The notes beneath the pieces are model-generated. The model worked only from the letters and a program-made list of their open reading frames with translations. It was not told the DNA's origin and made no database searches. This document shows, in pieces, positions 1-13,399 of a DNA stretch of 64,000 nucleotides (positions are counted from its first letter, which is position 1; each line of letters opens with the position of its first letter). The DNA is taken from positions 1 through 64,000 of the forward strand of contig LLCB01000241.1 of assembly GCA_001414345.1 (NCBI GenBank), in the 5' to 3' direction. The DNA is from Hymenoscyphus infarciens (taxonomy: Eukaryota > Ascomycota > Leotiomycetes > Helotiales > Helotiaceae). The position numbers and the translations under genes are program-made.

Positions 1-24
1 ATATATATATATATATATATATAT
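1..24. repeat. (AT)n microsatellite
   Basis: The window opens with an uninterrupted run of alternating A and T. It may continue to the left of the window. It sits at the edge of an AT-rich, RIP-degraded repeat, so it could be a simple expansion in TA-saturated DNA. Confidence 0.9.
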
Positions 25-2423
25 CTACTTACTAGTATTTTAACTATTTATTTAAGTAATTCTTAAGTAACTTTAAATACTTTAAGTATCTCTTCTAAGA
101 GTAGTATCTCTAGGTATTTCTAGAGAGAGTATCTCTTATAGTTTTCTATTAAAATAACTATTTAGTTAATCTCTTTTATAAAATTATAGCTTTTCTAAAT
201 ATAATATATCTCTATTTTCTTATAATATTTCTCTATTATATAGTAGAAGTATAATAGCTTTAGCTTATAGAAAAGAAAGACTCTTTAAAGCTTAATTTTC
301 AATATAAGTCTTTTTTATTATAGTAGAAGAGTTAGCTTATCTACTATTATTATAAAAGCTTAGACTCTTTTTAATAATATTTCTCGTTCTATTAAGAGGT
401 TCTTTTAAAAGAGATTTGACTAGAAAGTAAATAGTAGTATATTAAGAGACTTATAATATTAAATAAGATTATTAATATAATAATTTCTAGACTAAACTAG
501 TATTATCTAGAAATTTTAGAATTAATCTTAAGATAATAGTAATAGAGCGATTCTTTTAGCTAATAAACTAGATTTAAATTTTTCTAAGTCTTAGTAATAA
601 TAATTAATATATTTCTAGTTATTATTAGAAACCTAGAATTAATTAAGTTATTTAATATAATATAATAAAAATTATAAACTTATCTAATATACTACTAGTA
701 ATATTGCTGTCTAAGTCTAGCTTTATAACTAAGTAAATAAAAAAGTAAAAGTTTAAACTATAAAAGTTAGCTTTATATTTATAAAGATTTTAAGTTAAGA
801 TAATAGTAATATCTATCTTAGTCTTAAGAAGTATTTTTATTATTATTATTATCTTTCTATTTATTACTATATAAGCTATTATAGTATTATCTACTATATC
901 TACGAAATCTAATTTAATATTCTATAATTATAGAATAATTTATAGATTATAAAAAACCTTTAAATATTAGATATATTATTAGTAGATATATTATTAGTAG
1001 ATCTAGTAATTCTACTATACTTAATATACTTTTATCTAAAGTCTAATAGTAGTATACTAGCTATAATAAGAATAATCGCTATTATACTAAGTACTAGATA
1101 AATTAAGTAAATAAGAAATACTAGTAGTAAATATATATTATATATATTTTATTATAAAAGAGTTATTATTCTCTACTTTCTATCTCTTACTTATAATATA
1201 ACTTCTAACTATATACTATATATATATATATATAAGAAGCTTTTAACTAAGTAATCTTTTACTAAATCGCTTAATTTCTTACTTACTTTTTTAATTTATT
1301 ATAATTTTATAATACTAAGAAGTATATAAAGAATTAGAAGACGAGTTATATAAATATAAAATTCTAAGACTTAGATAGTAAGAGAGTTATAGTATTCTTA
1401 GTATTAGAACTTAGATAGTAAGTAGTAAGTAGGTCTTAGTATACTTAGTATAGCTATATTATGAAAAACTTTTATATACTAGTAGAATAGCTTTATACTA
1501 GCTATACTAGCTATACTAAGTATATAATATAAAAGTAGCTACGAGTTAGCTTTAGTATACTTAGTACTAGAGATACTAAGACTAACTTATTATTTAACCT
1601 TTAATAGTAAGACTAGTTTATTATCTAATTTCTAATACTAGAGATACTAAGTCAAATTCACTCTTTAAGTTCTAGGATTATATAATTATATAACTGGCTT
1701 TATAAAGCTATAATAGATTAAAAAGATAAGCGATAAATTAAGCGATTAAGTAAACGTTTACTTTATAGAATACTACTTATTTAAGTAGAGTATATAGATA
1801 GATATAGTATTAGAGAGTACTAGTATATAGAGAATAAAACTCGAAAATAGATAGAAAAGTATAAAAGTAATAATACTATATTTACTTCTAGTACTTCTAG
1901 TACTCTTACTATATCTAGTATAAAGTATTATAGATATAGAAATATATAATAAGCTTAATATTTAAAGAGCTATCTAAGCTAGCTTCTTATAACTAAAAGA
2001 TACGCTACTAAGTAAGTAGATCTATAACTAGTATATAAGAGGCTATTTACTCTTATAATATCTTTCTCTAGATAATACTATCTTATAACCTTTTATTTTT
2101 CTTCTATTTCTTATATATCTCTTATCTATTTTCTAAAAAGTATTTTTAGAGGTATCTCTTTTATATAATATCTTATTTTTATAAAAAGTATTATTCTCTT
2201 AAAAAAAGTATCTTATAAAAAGTAAAAAACTAAAAGTAGACTTAAGTCTTTTAAAATATCTTAAAAAGGAAAATTAAAAATAAACTTAAGTCTTTTAAAA
2301 TATAAAAGTAAAAGTAAACTTAAGTTCTTTATATTCTAAGAGACTACTCTTTTATTAAGTTCTCTAAAGAGTAGCTAATCTTTAAATAAATCTAAGAACC
2401 TTATTTCTAGTATACTATACTAT
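25..2423. repeat. RIP-degraded repeat, unidentified transposon remnant
   Basis: Extremely AT-rich sequence with almost no CA or TG and no open frame of useful length. Bases about 32-230 reappear inverted at about 21080-21270, and about 2150-2330 reappear inverted at about 20940-21060. The right-hand copy therefore looks like the same repeat in opposite orientation with roughly 1.9 kb missing between these blocks. Separately, about 1920-2060 is repeated in direct orientation at about 10985-11030 and again at about 20385-20490, on either side of the TIR element at 11034-20380. I could not assign a transposase family, so treat it as a dead repeat. Confidence 0.6.
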
Positions 2424-2918
2424 TATAATAGTACGAAATATATACAACTATAGTAGAGGTATATAGAAGTACGTATAGTAGAATAACATATATAGATACT
2501 AGGCACTAATACAGAAGAAAACAATAACTGTCCCTCTTCTATACTAAACATAAACGTCTATATATAAGAGTTTAGAAGCTTCTAAGTTCTAATAATAATA
2601 ATAACCGAGCCTTGTCTAATATAGCTAATACTAAATAATAAGAGCTGAAAAGCTAAATATATAACCTCTGATTCTTTAGAAAGCTAAATATATAATATCT
2701 AAACCTTAATCTCTTTTATATATAAATATTAGATATTAATACCTTTAGCACTTTACTTATATAAGTATCGGTTATTTATAATCTTAGCCTTAGAGATATT
2801 AGAGGTATTAGTACTACTTAAGAGTATTAGTAGTTTTACAAATACTAATAATTTAGAATAGTACTATTATATAATAATCTAGCTATTATATAATAATCTA
2901 GAATAGTATACTATTATA
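2424..2918 (-). repeat. 3' LTR of Gypsy A copy 1
   Basis: 495 bp, the same length as its partner at 10183-10677. Differences between the two are overwhelmingly C/T and G/A changes, with this copy the more AT-converted. That pattern reflects RIP rather than elapsed time. Confidence 0.93.
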
Positions 2919-2940
2919 TCCTCTCTCTTTTAAAAAGACT
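2919..2940 (-). other. Polypurine tract of Gypsy A copy 1
   Basis: On the minus strand the bases just before the 3' LTR read TTTTTAAAAGAGAGAGGA, the expected plus-strand primer of an LTR element. The same tract stands before the 3' LTR of copy 2 (46778-46795) and, with small changes, of the non-autonomous element at 30366-33065. Confidence 0.8.
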
Positions 2941-3639
2941 CGTCTCGAGTCTTTAGTTATCAATTAGTATAGTATTAGGTTAATTAGAGTATTATTTATC
3001 TCTTTATTATAAAGTATATAATTTATCTACTATTATAGTATCTAGTAGTTAAAGTAGGGTTAGTAACTAGTAGTATTATTATTTAAGAGCTAATCGCTCT
3101 TTATTTACTACTATATACTATATAATAATAGAATATAAATAGAAGAGAAGCTAATAATTAATTAGTAGATAGAAAGCAGTATACTACTATAGAGTTATTA
3201 TATTCTTACTATTATCATATATTATAATAGTAATTATTAAGTAATAAATAATAATTATAAAGTAATAGCTATTATTATAAGTAGTATATTAATAGACGAC
3301 TTTTTCTTAATTCTAACTTCTCTTCTTCTTTTCTTTTTATCTAAATAATATAAATAATAAGAATACCTTCTAATTAGGTATATCCTTATATACTAACTTA
3401 TCTCTTAGAATATATATATATATCACACCTATATATATAAAAGTAAGTTCTTCTCTTCTTAATCAAACCTAATTTAGAGCTAATCTAATATAGTAAAATA
3501 CCTTTTCTATATCCTTCTAGTATACTTCTAGCTACCTACTAAGTCTACTACGTTTAATATCTTTAAGCAAAATCTTAGAATAGAGATTATATATATACTT
3601 TTAAGAAGCTAAAGTTAAAGAAGTATAAGTACTATATTA

Positions 3640-4480
3640 AGTAGAATACTATATATATCTTAGTAAGTTTAATTCTAAATATATATTAAATTCATTCTAA
3701 CTTAGATAGTTACTATAGTTTATTAAGAAAGAGTTTAATAAGCTTAAGCTTAAAGAGAAGAAGAGAGAGATTAAGAAGGCTACTAAGGTCTTAGATAAGG
3801 TATTAGTTATTACTAGTATAGAGGTATTAAAGAATAGTTTAAAGATATAGTTCGCTCTCTTAAAAGAGACTTAGACACTTTATACTAAGATTACTATAAG
3901 TACCTCTTACTTATTAGAGCGGTTTTAGTTACTAATATTTAATAGTTCTTACGCTATACTATAGAGAGTAAGACCTCTATCTAAACCTAGGTTTAGGTTC
4001 TCTTTAAAGCCTATTTAAAGAGTTTATAAGCGTCTCTCTTAAAGCTAGTTATAAGAGGTCGCTAAGGTAAAAAGCGTCTCTATAAGAAGGAGGTAGTAGA
4101 GGAAGAGCTAATTTAGACTCCTTACGCTTAAGAAGGTAGAAAGGAGGATAATAAGTTAGAGAAAAGAGAAGCTATAGCTTAGAGAGAGTTAGTAAGCTCT
4201 ATTTTAGTAGTAACTTAGTCTTAGTTCTTTACTTTATTAATTTCGAATATTCCTACTAGTTAGTGTTTTATCTTAGGTTTTTATTATAAGTTCCTTATTA
4301 AGAGTAACTAGAATTAGAAGGTATTAATAGAGTTTTATAAATTAACTCTTTTATCTAATTCTTATTTAATTCCTATATATTAAGCTATTTAGAGAGGTGT
4401 TAAGGTAGTCTTAGCTCTTCTAGATATTTAGTATAAAAGTCTCTTAGATAATATAGTAAACCTTAAAAATTATCTATAAG
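3640..4480 (+). pseudogene. Antisense ORF remnant at the 3' end of Gypsy A copy 1
   Basis: Between the end of integrase and the 3' LTR, the strand opposite to pol carries a purine-rich stretch with a coding look. It is Lys/Glu-rich near the start (FNKLKLKEKKREIKKATK at about 3730-3785), and frames are interrupted mainly by TAA/TAG at likely former Gln or Trp codons. Around 4035 the best frame shifts to a second one with VVEEELI-like acidic and basic runs. The same two frames, with the shift at the same place, occur in copy 2 at 45260-46060 on its minus strand. I do not recognise the protein. It could be an additional element gene or a captured gene. The frame is inferred from decayed sequence. 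Confidence 0.45.
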
Positions 4481-4563
4481 ATACTAAGTAAGATCTAAAT
4501 TATATCTAACCTATTTTACTTAATACTATAGCTATCTTCTAAAAAGTCTACTACTAAGTATTT

Positions 4564-4738
4564 TATAGCGATTATAGAAGCTATATCGAGAGCATAGAAT
4601 AAGCAAAGTGAAGTTAAAGTAGATACTTGATTCCTAGAACTATAGAGGAGAGTATAAGGCTTTAAATACTATGCTCCTCGCTTAAAAGGTAGAGATTATC
4701 AGGTGATCCTTTGTCTAACCTACTTTTATCCCGTAATA
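4564..4738 (-). repeat. Solo LTR of the Copia family
   Basis: This 175 bp sequence matches the LTRs of the full Copia element at 49631-57432, in the same orientation. It is flanked on both sides by TATTT (4559-4563 and 4739-4743), a perfect 5 bp target duplication. Gypsy A copy 2 carries the matching empty site with a single copy of the target (AAATA at 45157-45161 on its plus strand). So a Copia element inserted into this Gypsy copy and was later lost by LTR-LTR recombination. It keeps more CA/TG than most of the surroundings. Confidence 0.92.
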
Positions 4739-4759
4739 TATTTCTTATACCTTCTATTC

Positions 4760-7700
4760 TTATATACTTTTAATAATATCTAATAGAGGCTCTAGAGCCT
4801 CTTATTCTAGTAGAGAGGTATTTAGGTCCTTTAAAAGTATATTAAAGGTAAAAACATTATAAATTAATAAGTCTTTAAGAAGTTTTAGTCTATAGAAGTA
4901 TCTTATATATTCTAGTATTTTAAAAGGTCTTATCTACTATTTAGTAAGCTTTTAACTAGAATAATTTATCTTAAAATTCTTAGTAGATAAGTAGACTTTA
5001 TCTCTAATATCCTAGTTAATAGCTCTTTTATACTAATTTATACTATTCTCTATCTTTTTCTAAGCCTTACTTATATTATCTTTAGCTATCCCCTAAGTAG
5101 AGTATATATATTAAGCTACTTTTACTACTTTATTATAGTTAAGTTATTCTTAGAGAATAGAAGTCTTTAGTATATTCTAGTCTTATAAAGTCTTTAAGTT
5201 AAGTTTAAACTTAAGCTAATAAGAGGTTATACTAATAAATAAGTATAAAAGTATTATTTATACTCTATCTATTAAAGAGATTAATTTACTCTAGTTATCT
5301 TAATAATAAGTTATAAAAGGCCTTAGTCTCTAATTAATATATTAGTTTATTATCTCTATTTATCTATCTATCTATTTATAATAGGTAATACTAAGCTTAA
5401 GCTTAATACTAATTATTTAATAAAATTTAGTCTAAAATAATAATATAAATTAAAGTTCTTAATTAAATATAATCGATTTAAGGTAGTAGCTAAAATAATA
5501 AATCTATTAAATAAAGAGTTTAGCTAATCCTTTAATATCTATAGTTAAGTAATAGAGTATTAATACTAAATCCTTTCTAAGTTAGTTAATAAATACTAAT
5601 ATAGTATTAAATCTATGTTTATCTTTTAAGAATAATTTAAAGTCTATATATAAATATTATATAAGATAGTCGAGTATAGGTAAGAGGTAAAGAAAGCCTT
5701 ATTACTTAGTTTATTAAGAATAAGAGTATTTATAAGCTTAATAATTCCTTATATACCTCTTATAGTCTAAAAGCATTCTAGCCTAGTAGTAGTATTATAC
5801 TAATAACTAGTAGATCTTTTTTATACTTAGGTAAGTACTAGATACTTAGTTATAGACTTCTTAGATTAGTTTTATATAGAGTTTAATATTCTTTTAAATA
5901 TAAAGTTAATTCTTAAAAAGTAGTAAATTATTTAATAAGAGGTAGTACCTATTTAGAAGTTTATAACGTTCTTTTTAAAAGGAGTATAGGTTATCTTCTT
6001 TTAACTTCTAAATTATATTTAAACTTATTCTTAGAATAACGTCTAACTAAATTATATTAAGAGAAGTAGACTATTCTTATAAAAAGGTCTAAGTAAGTTT
6101 AATATTAATTTAAAGGTTTAAATAATTAAGTACTAAAAGAGTATATAAGTAGCTATCTACTTTAGCTTAATTATAGGTTTTTAGGTCTTACTTATATTAG
6201 GTTAATATATCTACTTTTTAATTACTCTTTTTAGATATAAACTAGATCTAGAAGTTAAAGTCTAATAGAAACTCTATTTATTAGACTTACTTAGCTATAA
6301 GTAGCTTAGTTATTATAAAGTATTTTAATAATCTATAATCTAAATATATATTAATATATTTCTAATATAATATAAGTTTAAGACACTATTTCTTAAAAGC
6401 TTCTATAATAATAAATAGCTCTTTATTATAGATCTCTTAGTTTAATTTATAGTTAACTAAGATATATAAGTAGAACTTAATAGAGTATTAAAAGCTATTA
6501 TATTATTATAAGAATATACTTACTATTACTCTTTCTAAGAAGTCTATTTCTACCTTTATATTATAATTAAGGTTAAAGTAGTATAGTATTTAAATTATAA
6601 GTAGCTTAGTTCTTAGTACTTTAAAGGCTTCTTTATATTTAGATGTCTATAAGAACGGCTTTATAAGATATATTATTATAGTTAAGAGTTTAATAATTTT
6701 AATATAACCTTTAATAAATTATTTATAAAATCTTATAAACCTTAGATAAGACTTTATACTTATTATAGTATTAAGTTAGACCTAGTTTTATAAAAGCTCT
6801 ACTTTTTTAAAGTTAACTTTAAGTCCTTTTATAGTTAAGATAAATCCTAAGTATTTAACTTTAATAATACTAAATTTACTTTTCTTAATATCTACTTAAA
6901 ATCTTACTTCTTAAAGCTAATTTAAAACCTTCTTAACCTATTTCTTATATTCTTTAATAGTATTTAAATAAATTAAAATATTATCTAAGTAAGTAATATA
7001 GAAGTTATTTAAATAGTTAATTAAGATGTTATTTATATAATATTAATAGATAGTAAGGCTATTATAAAGTCTAAAAGAAAAGACTTTATATTTATATATA
7101 TTATACCTAGTTTTAAACGTAGTTATCTCTTCTAAGTTAAGGTTTATTTAAATATAATAGAAAGCTTATCTAATATCTAATTTAGTAAAGATTTTAGCTA
7201 TTCTTATCTTAGAAAAGAGCTTATTAATATAAGAGATTAGGTAAGAATTATTTTAAGTTAGAGTATTTAGCTTCTTATAATTAATATAGAACTATAACTT
7301 ATTACTATTAGCCTTTTTAATAAAGAGTATTAGAGAGGTAAAAGAGCTATTACTATTAATAATAAACCTCTTATCTAAGTTCTTTATAAGATACTCTTTT
7401 ATAGCCTTAAGCTCTATAGTTAACTATTAATATAGAGGCGAAAAGGAGTTAAGAAGTAGCTTATTTAAAGTAATCTTATAATTATATTTATAGTAAGAAG
7501 GAAGCTTATTAAAAGCTACTTTTAAGAATATATCTTTATAGAATAAGTAATATCTTAGAAGTTAAGCCTATATTAGAGCTCTTATCTTATCGTTATTTTA
7601 GAGAGAGGCTAATCTCTTATTAATAACCTAATCTAGCTTATAGAAGCTTATTATATAAAATTCTAAATTAGACTATTTTATATTATAATATATTACGTTT

Positions 7701-9650
7701 ATACTTATTTTATAAATAAAGGAGTATAAGGTCTAGCCTTTTAAGGCTATACTAGTAGTTTATAGGAGCTTTAGACTAAAGTTAGATATTAAAATTTTAA
7801 AAGGTATTATTATAAATAGAAGTAATAACTTAGCTATATTTATAAGTCTACTCTTTTTACGTCTTTCTTATTACTAGATAGTATATTCTCTTTAGTTTAT
7901 ATTTAACTAGTAATTTAAAAAAGGTTTCTAGTTCTAGTTAGAAAGAGAAAGTAAAATTTCCTTATTATAGTAGGAAGTTAAAAGGTATTTAGCTAGCTAA
8001 GTAATCTAGTTCTTTAAAAGGTTAAGAAGAACTTTAAAATAGTTTAACTACTTATTACTAATAATTAGGTCTTATTATCTAAAGTCTAGGATAATAAAGA
8101 GGTAGTTATAAATATAATGTTTATCTATATTTAGATATAGTTATATAAACTAAGTTATTTAGCTTTTAGTACTATTATTATATCTATAAATAGATACTAA
8201 ATAAGGTAGTTTTTTTTTTTAAACCTATTACTTTTAATAATTATAGAGCTAAAGGTTGATTTAGAAATAGGTACTTATTTACTTTTATATCTACTAAAGC
8301 TTATATTTTAATATTATATCTTTATATACTAAGAGTAGTATTTATAAGAAACTGTTTTCCTCTTATAAGCTTAGAAAGGTTAAGTCTAACTAGATTATAT
8401 TTATATAGACCTAGGAAGGTATTTTTATCTAGGCCTCTTTATTTTCTTCTTAACTTAGATTAGAGTTAAAGTACTTTTTAAGTAGTTATTCTTTCTTAGA
8501 TTAATTATCTATTTTATTAATATTAGGTAAATTAGAATAATTAGGCTTAATATACTTAGGTTTCCTATAATTATAGTACTTTATACTAGTAGAGAGTTAG
8601 TCTATAAATAAAGTCTTTAATCTTTTACTAGTAGAAAGAGGTCTAAGAGTTTAAGAAGTTTTTTAAGAAATAGAATAAAGTCTATATAAGAGTAGTAAAG
8701 GTTTTATTAAAGAACTAGATAAAGTTTAGTTAGTATTAGGCTTTAAGTATAACAAGCTTATTATAATAGGTTTTTTAACACTTATTATACTAGTTATATA
8801 TAACTTAGTATTATAATACTATTTCTTATTTATAAATAATACTATCTTATTAAAGTTAGTATTTTAGTACCTCTTACTATTAACTAATTAGGTTTAGAGC
8901 TAAAGTATAAGCTTATCTTATATATAGTAGAACTTATCTTACTTTAATACTTCTCTAAGTATTACTATACTTAAAAAGTAACTTTTAAATTCTATAAAAC
9001 TTTCTCTTATATAACTCTTCTATCTTATCTAAAGAGACTAAAAGGCGTTTTAGATATCCTCTTTCTTATAACTAGTTAGATAGTAGGTATTAAGAAGTTT
9101 AATTATTTCTTTATAATCTTTAAATACTATCTTACTTATATTAGACTTATATTAAGACTCTAAGTAGTTCTAGGCAAGTTTTATTATTATCTTCTAAATA
9201 AAGGCTTTATAAGTTAAAAGCGTCTAATAATAGTTAACGTTTATATAAAGTTAATTATATATTAATATTCTCTATTACTTATATATAAGTAAAATACTAT
9301 TATCTAAAAGTTTAATTTTCTCTATAATCTTACTTTTAATAGGTTAAAGAGCTTTTAGAGTACTTTTAAGTTATAAGCATAGAGTAGGTTATTATAAGAA
9401 AGGAATATTAGAAGTAAGGTCTTACTTCTAATAATAGTTTAAAGAGATAGAAGGAGGTATCTATATAGGTTAGATAGAACTTAGACTTTAGTTATTATTT
9501 AGTAGTTATTAACTAATTTACTATACTAAGTTTAATAATTAAGTAATCTGATTATCTTACTCTAAAATTCTCTATTCTTTTTCTTAATCCTTAGCCTCTA
9601 TAGCTTAGATTATACTCTATATCTTATCTATATTAGAGAAGTCTTATTAA
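4760..9650 (-). pseudogene. gag-pol of Gypsy A copy 1, RIP-inactivated
   Basis: Minus-strand polyprotein remnant. In order it shows gag (about 9650-8500) with a decayed CCHC knuckle near 8590-8520, where cysteines have become tyrosines (KYYNYRKPKYIKPNY). The reverse transcriptase follows, with KLDIR.AFYYI near 7190-7140 and the catalytic-box remnant YLDNILIYLN near 6990-6960, where the second Asp of the usual YxDD reads as Asn. RNase H comes next, then integrase across about 6000-5300. Stops lie throughout at Gln/Trp positions, so no protein can be made. The domain order RT-RH-INT is that of Ty3/Gypsy. Confidence 0.85.
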
Positions 9651-10182
9651 TCTCTCTAGCTTCTAGATATTAAGCCTTTACCTTTATTATTCTTAGGCTT
9701 CTTACTATTCTTAAGAGTATAGTACTAAGTTAGAGACCTTTTAGTAGAGGCTTAACTTTATTCTCTAAGAGAGAGCTCTATACTTAAGAGTAGAGTTTAA
9801 AAGAGACTAAGGGTTACTCTAGATTCTAATATATTAAATATTAAATTAGAAGGGAGAGGTAGGATTAGATTTAGAAGCTTTCTAGATAACTATTATAAGT
9901 TAACTTATTTACTAAATCTAGAGTTATTAGAACTCTTAGAAAATACTTAGCATATTCTAATCTCTTAACATATACTAAAACACGATTTTTACTAGCTATT
10001 TATATAGATACTAAACCCTAGTATTACTAGCTATCTAAGTAGTCTCTAATTACCTAGCTATATAAGAATATTATTATAATATTCTAAATTAAGAGTAAAT
10101 TAACTTCTAAATAAAGAGTAGTAATAAGCTTAAAGAAGAGATTATTAAGACTATTACTAGTGAAGAAGAGTTATTATTTTTA

Positions 10183-10677
10183 TATAATAGTACGAAATAT
10201 ATATAACTATAGTAGAGGTATATAAGAGTATATATAGTAGAATAACGTATATAGATACTAGGTACTAATATAGAAGAAAATAATAACTGTCTCTCTTCTA
10301 TACTAAACATAAACGTCTATATATAAGAGTTTAGAAGCTTTTAAGTTCTAATAATAATAATAACCGAGCTCTGTCTAATATAGCTAATACTAAATAATAA
10401 GAGCTAAAAAGCTAAATATATAACCTCTAATCTTTTAGAAAGCTAAATATATAATATCTAAACCTTAATCTCTTTTATATATAAATATTAGATATTAATA
10501 CCTTTAGTACTTTGCTTATATAAGTATCGGTTATTTGTAATCTCGGCTCTAGGGATATTAGAGGTATTAGCACTGCTTAGGAGTATCGGCAGTTTTACGA
10601 ATACTGATAATTTAGAATAGTACTATTATATAATAATCTAGCTATTATATGATAATCTAGGATAGCGTGCTATTATA
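10183..10677 (-). repeat. 5' LTR of Gypsy A copy 1
   Basis: 495 bp partner of 2424-2918. It retains more G and C (for example around 10530-10620) than the 3' LTR, so RIP struck the two ends unequally. The target duplication ACTAT follows at 10678-10682. Confidence 0.93.
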
Positions 10678-11033
10678 ACTATATTATTTATATTCTAAAC
10701 TTTTATATTCTAGAGTCTTATTATATTCGAAGATAAGATTAATTATAGTTCTTCTTTATAAGTAAAGGAATACTAAGCTTAGGCTTTCTATTTAAGTCTA
10801 CTATAATAATAGATTAAGTAAATAATTATTTTTCTTATAAAGTAGATAAATTATTTACTTTCTTAAGAGTAGAGTAGATTTATACTATTAAGTAAAGAAA
10901 GCTTAAAGTCTTAAAATAAGATCTATAAAAAGAGTATATAATAGTATCTCTAGTAGATATATAGAACTAAGTATATTACTACTATATTATAAATATAGAA
11001 ATATATAATAAGCTTAATTTTTAAAAAGAGGAA
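10678..11033. repeat. Spacer of degraded repeat between two elements
   Basis: AT-rich sequence with no gene. Its right part (about 10985-11030) matches about 1920-1965, part of the left-edge repeat. It appears to be the host repeat into which the TIR element at 11034 inserted. Confidence 0.5.
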
Positions 11034-12641
11034 ACGCTATTCTATCTCAACGCTAGTATAGAGACTATGCTAGCGTATAAAGTTAGTGAAATTTCAATAT
11101 ATTCACTCTTACTAGAAAACGATTACTACTACTTTTCTAAAAAGAACTAGTTTTATCTAAAAAAGTAAATTTATATTAAAAGGCTATAAATATATAAAAT
11201 CAGTTAAAAAGAGTAATAAGTAGTAATAATGACAATAAAGTAATAAACTACGTATAATTAAATAAAGCGTCTAAAAAGTTGATTTAAAGCTTAAAAAGCT
11301 TAAATCTAAGGACTTTTCTTAATTATATACTAATTACTTAATTAGGCTAGTGCTTTCTCTTTACTTTTATACTAGGTATAGGTCCTCTTAGTATACTCTT
11401 CTACTAATTCTTATAAAACGCTATACTAAGGTCTTTAGTAATCTACTTATTAACTTCTATCTATTACTCTACGTTATCTAGTATCTAATTTAGTTACGTC
11501 TTATTAATTAGTATACTATAATATATACTTTAAGAAGCAGTAGTAGTAGTATTAAAAGTGTTAAATTAAGAGGTTAAATTAATATCTATTCTAGAGTAGT
11601 AGAGGTTAGATTAAAAGAAGCTATTCTAACTTTTATAAGTAGTACTTATATATTATAATTACTAAGTATCTTATATAGTAAGTGTATTAAATTCTATAGT
11701 AATCTCTTATTACTTTTCTATAATCTAATTCTCTAGCTTCTTATACTTAATTATATTCTAAAATTATTTAAATTTGCTAATACTTTTTAATAGTAATAGT
11801 TTCGTTTATATCTCTAGTATACCTTGCTTTTAGTAGAAGTTCTTAATTATATACTTCTTATTCTTAATCTAAAAGACTACTTTCTCTACCTTCTACTAAC
11901 TATTCTAGTATATACGTATTTAAGAGTTTTTAAACGTAATTCGCTCTTTAGAAGGATTATTAAGTTATACTCGTCGAGAGCGTTAGAATATTATATATCT
12001 CTTAGTATCTTAGAAAGCACTTAAGTACTTATACTAATCGAGTTACTATTATCGATCTTATATATTAAGCTTAAGAAGAAGAATATATTATTTAAGTATA
12101 TACTAGTATAGTAACTTCTATATATAAAAGCTCTTATAATTATACTCGTTATTAGTATTAAGAGTATAGCTCTTATATAATAATTATTAAGCTTTTATAA
12201 GTAAACTCTTAATAGCTTTATAATATATCTTCTCTATATCTACTAAGTTACTTATTAGAATGTCTTATACTAATTATAGGAATAGTTCTAGCTAAGAATA
12301 TTAATCTATAAATATATTAACTTTATTATTAAGATTATATATAGCCTTTTTATTCTTATTTACCTAATCGTTAACGCCTTTCTTAACTATTTATACTATA
12401 AAAGTAAGAGTATATCTAGAATCTTAGTTCTTATAAAAAAAGAGAGATCTTTTAAGCTTATAGTACTATTCTTCGTTTAGACTAGTAGTAAGAACTTATA
12501 TAAGAATTAGCTCTTCTTAATAAGCGTAGTTTACTCACTTTTTACTAGTATCTTTCTACTCTTTTTATATATACTCCTTTATATTCTAAGATTTATTTCT
12601 ACTCTTTTTAAGAGTAAAGCTATTTAAGATTATATTAAGAG

Positions 12642-12832
12642 TGTGATAGTCCTAGTCATATACGTCACTCACGTAACCAGGTTAGCCCGAGGCTTTGCCG
12701 AGGCTTCGCTTAATATATATAAATAAAGCTAGAGTGTCTATACTCTTTGCTTTTCTCTTTAGTTTAGTTTTCCTTAATACTAGGTACTATTCTATAAGTA
12801 CTCTCTTTATATATTTATAGAGAGCTATTATA
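12642..12832 (+). repeat. 5' LTR of Gypsy B
   Basis: 191 bp, the same length as the 3' copy. It keeps an intact TG start and several CG and CA steps lost elsewhere, including the GC-containing palindromic stretch near 12690-12710. Confidence 0.93.
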
Positions 12833-13399
12833 CTAAAACTAAACTCTCCCTCTTTACCTAGGAAGGCTTTTACTAATATCTTAATAATAATATATATATT
12901 TACTTATATTAAATCTACTAAATTCACCTTCCTTCTCTATAAAGCCTAACCTATTTATATTAAGTAGTAAGGTCTAGCGTTCTTCTATTAGCTATGTTAA
13001 GTCTTTTAAAGGTAACCTATTAACCTAAGAACTATTCTATTCTACTTTAGAGTTAGTAGAGCTAATCCCTCTTTCTCCTTCTATTAACGTCGTATCTTAA
13101 TCTAGCTTAAGAACTTAACCTAAAAAAACATATATACTAGCTATTACTATACTACTACTACCTCCTCTTACTAAGGTAACTACTAGTTCTTTATAGTATA
13201 AGATCTCTAAACTACCTTTACTTAACTCTATCTTATAATAAATCCTTAAAGTAATAACCTTATTAATAAGTAAAGTTTATAAACTTAAAGTAAATACTTT
13301 AAATATAGCTAGTACTTCCTATTAATATACTCTTATTTAGCTATAAACTCTTAATATAACTCGTTCCTCTTCTATAGCTCTATTATCTAAGAAGATAAG

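Larger units (their letters stand above)
2424..10677 (-). mobile_element. Ty3/Gypsy LTR retrotransposon, family A copy 1 (RIP-inactivated)
   Basis: A complete 8254 bp element read on the minus strand. Two 495 bp LTRs (2424-2918 and 10183-10677) have the inverted ends TATAATAG.../...CTATTATA, which are RIP forms of the usual TG...CA. The five bases ACTAT flank it on both sides (2419-2423 and 10678-10682), a perfect target-site duplication. A purine-rich tract abuts the 3' LTR. Inside, in minus-strand order, are a gag zinc knuckle, reverse transcriptase, RNase H and integrase, all interrupted by TAA/TAG. Its internal sequence matches family A copy 2 at 39338-47176 along most of its length, in opposite orientation. 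A solo Copia LTR sits inside it at 4564-4738. Confidence 0.93.

Noticed and set aside
10107..10310. 67-codon minus-strand open frame
   Set aside because: It crosses the junction of the Gypsy A copy 1 leader and 5' LTR, has the Leu/Ile/Tyr composition of random TA-rich DNA, and is chance.
11824..12024. 66-codon plus-strand open frame
   Set aside because: Starts from TTG and is just one stop-free stretch of the longer decayed frame of the TIR element; not a separate gene.
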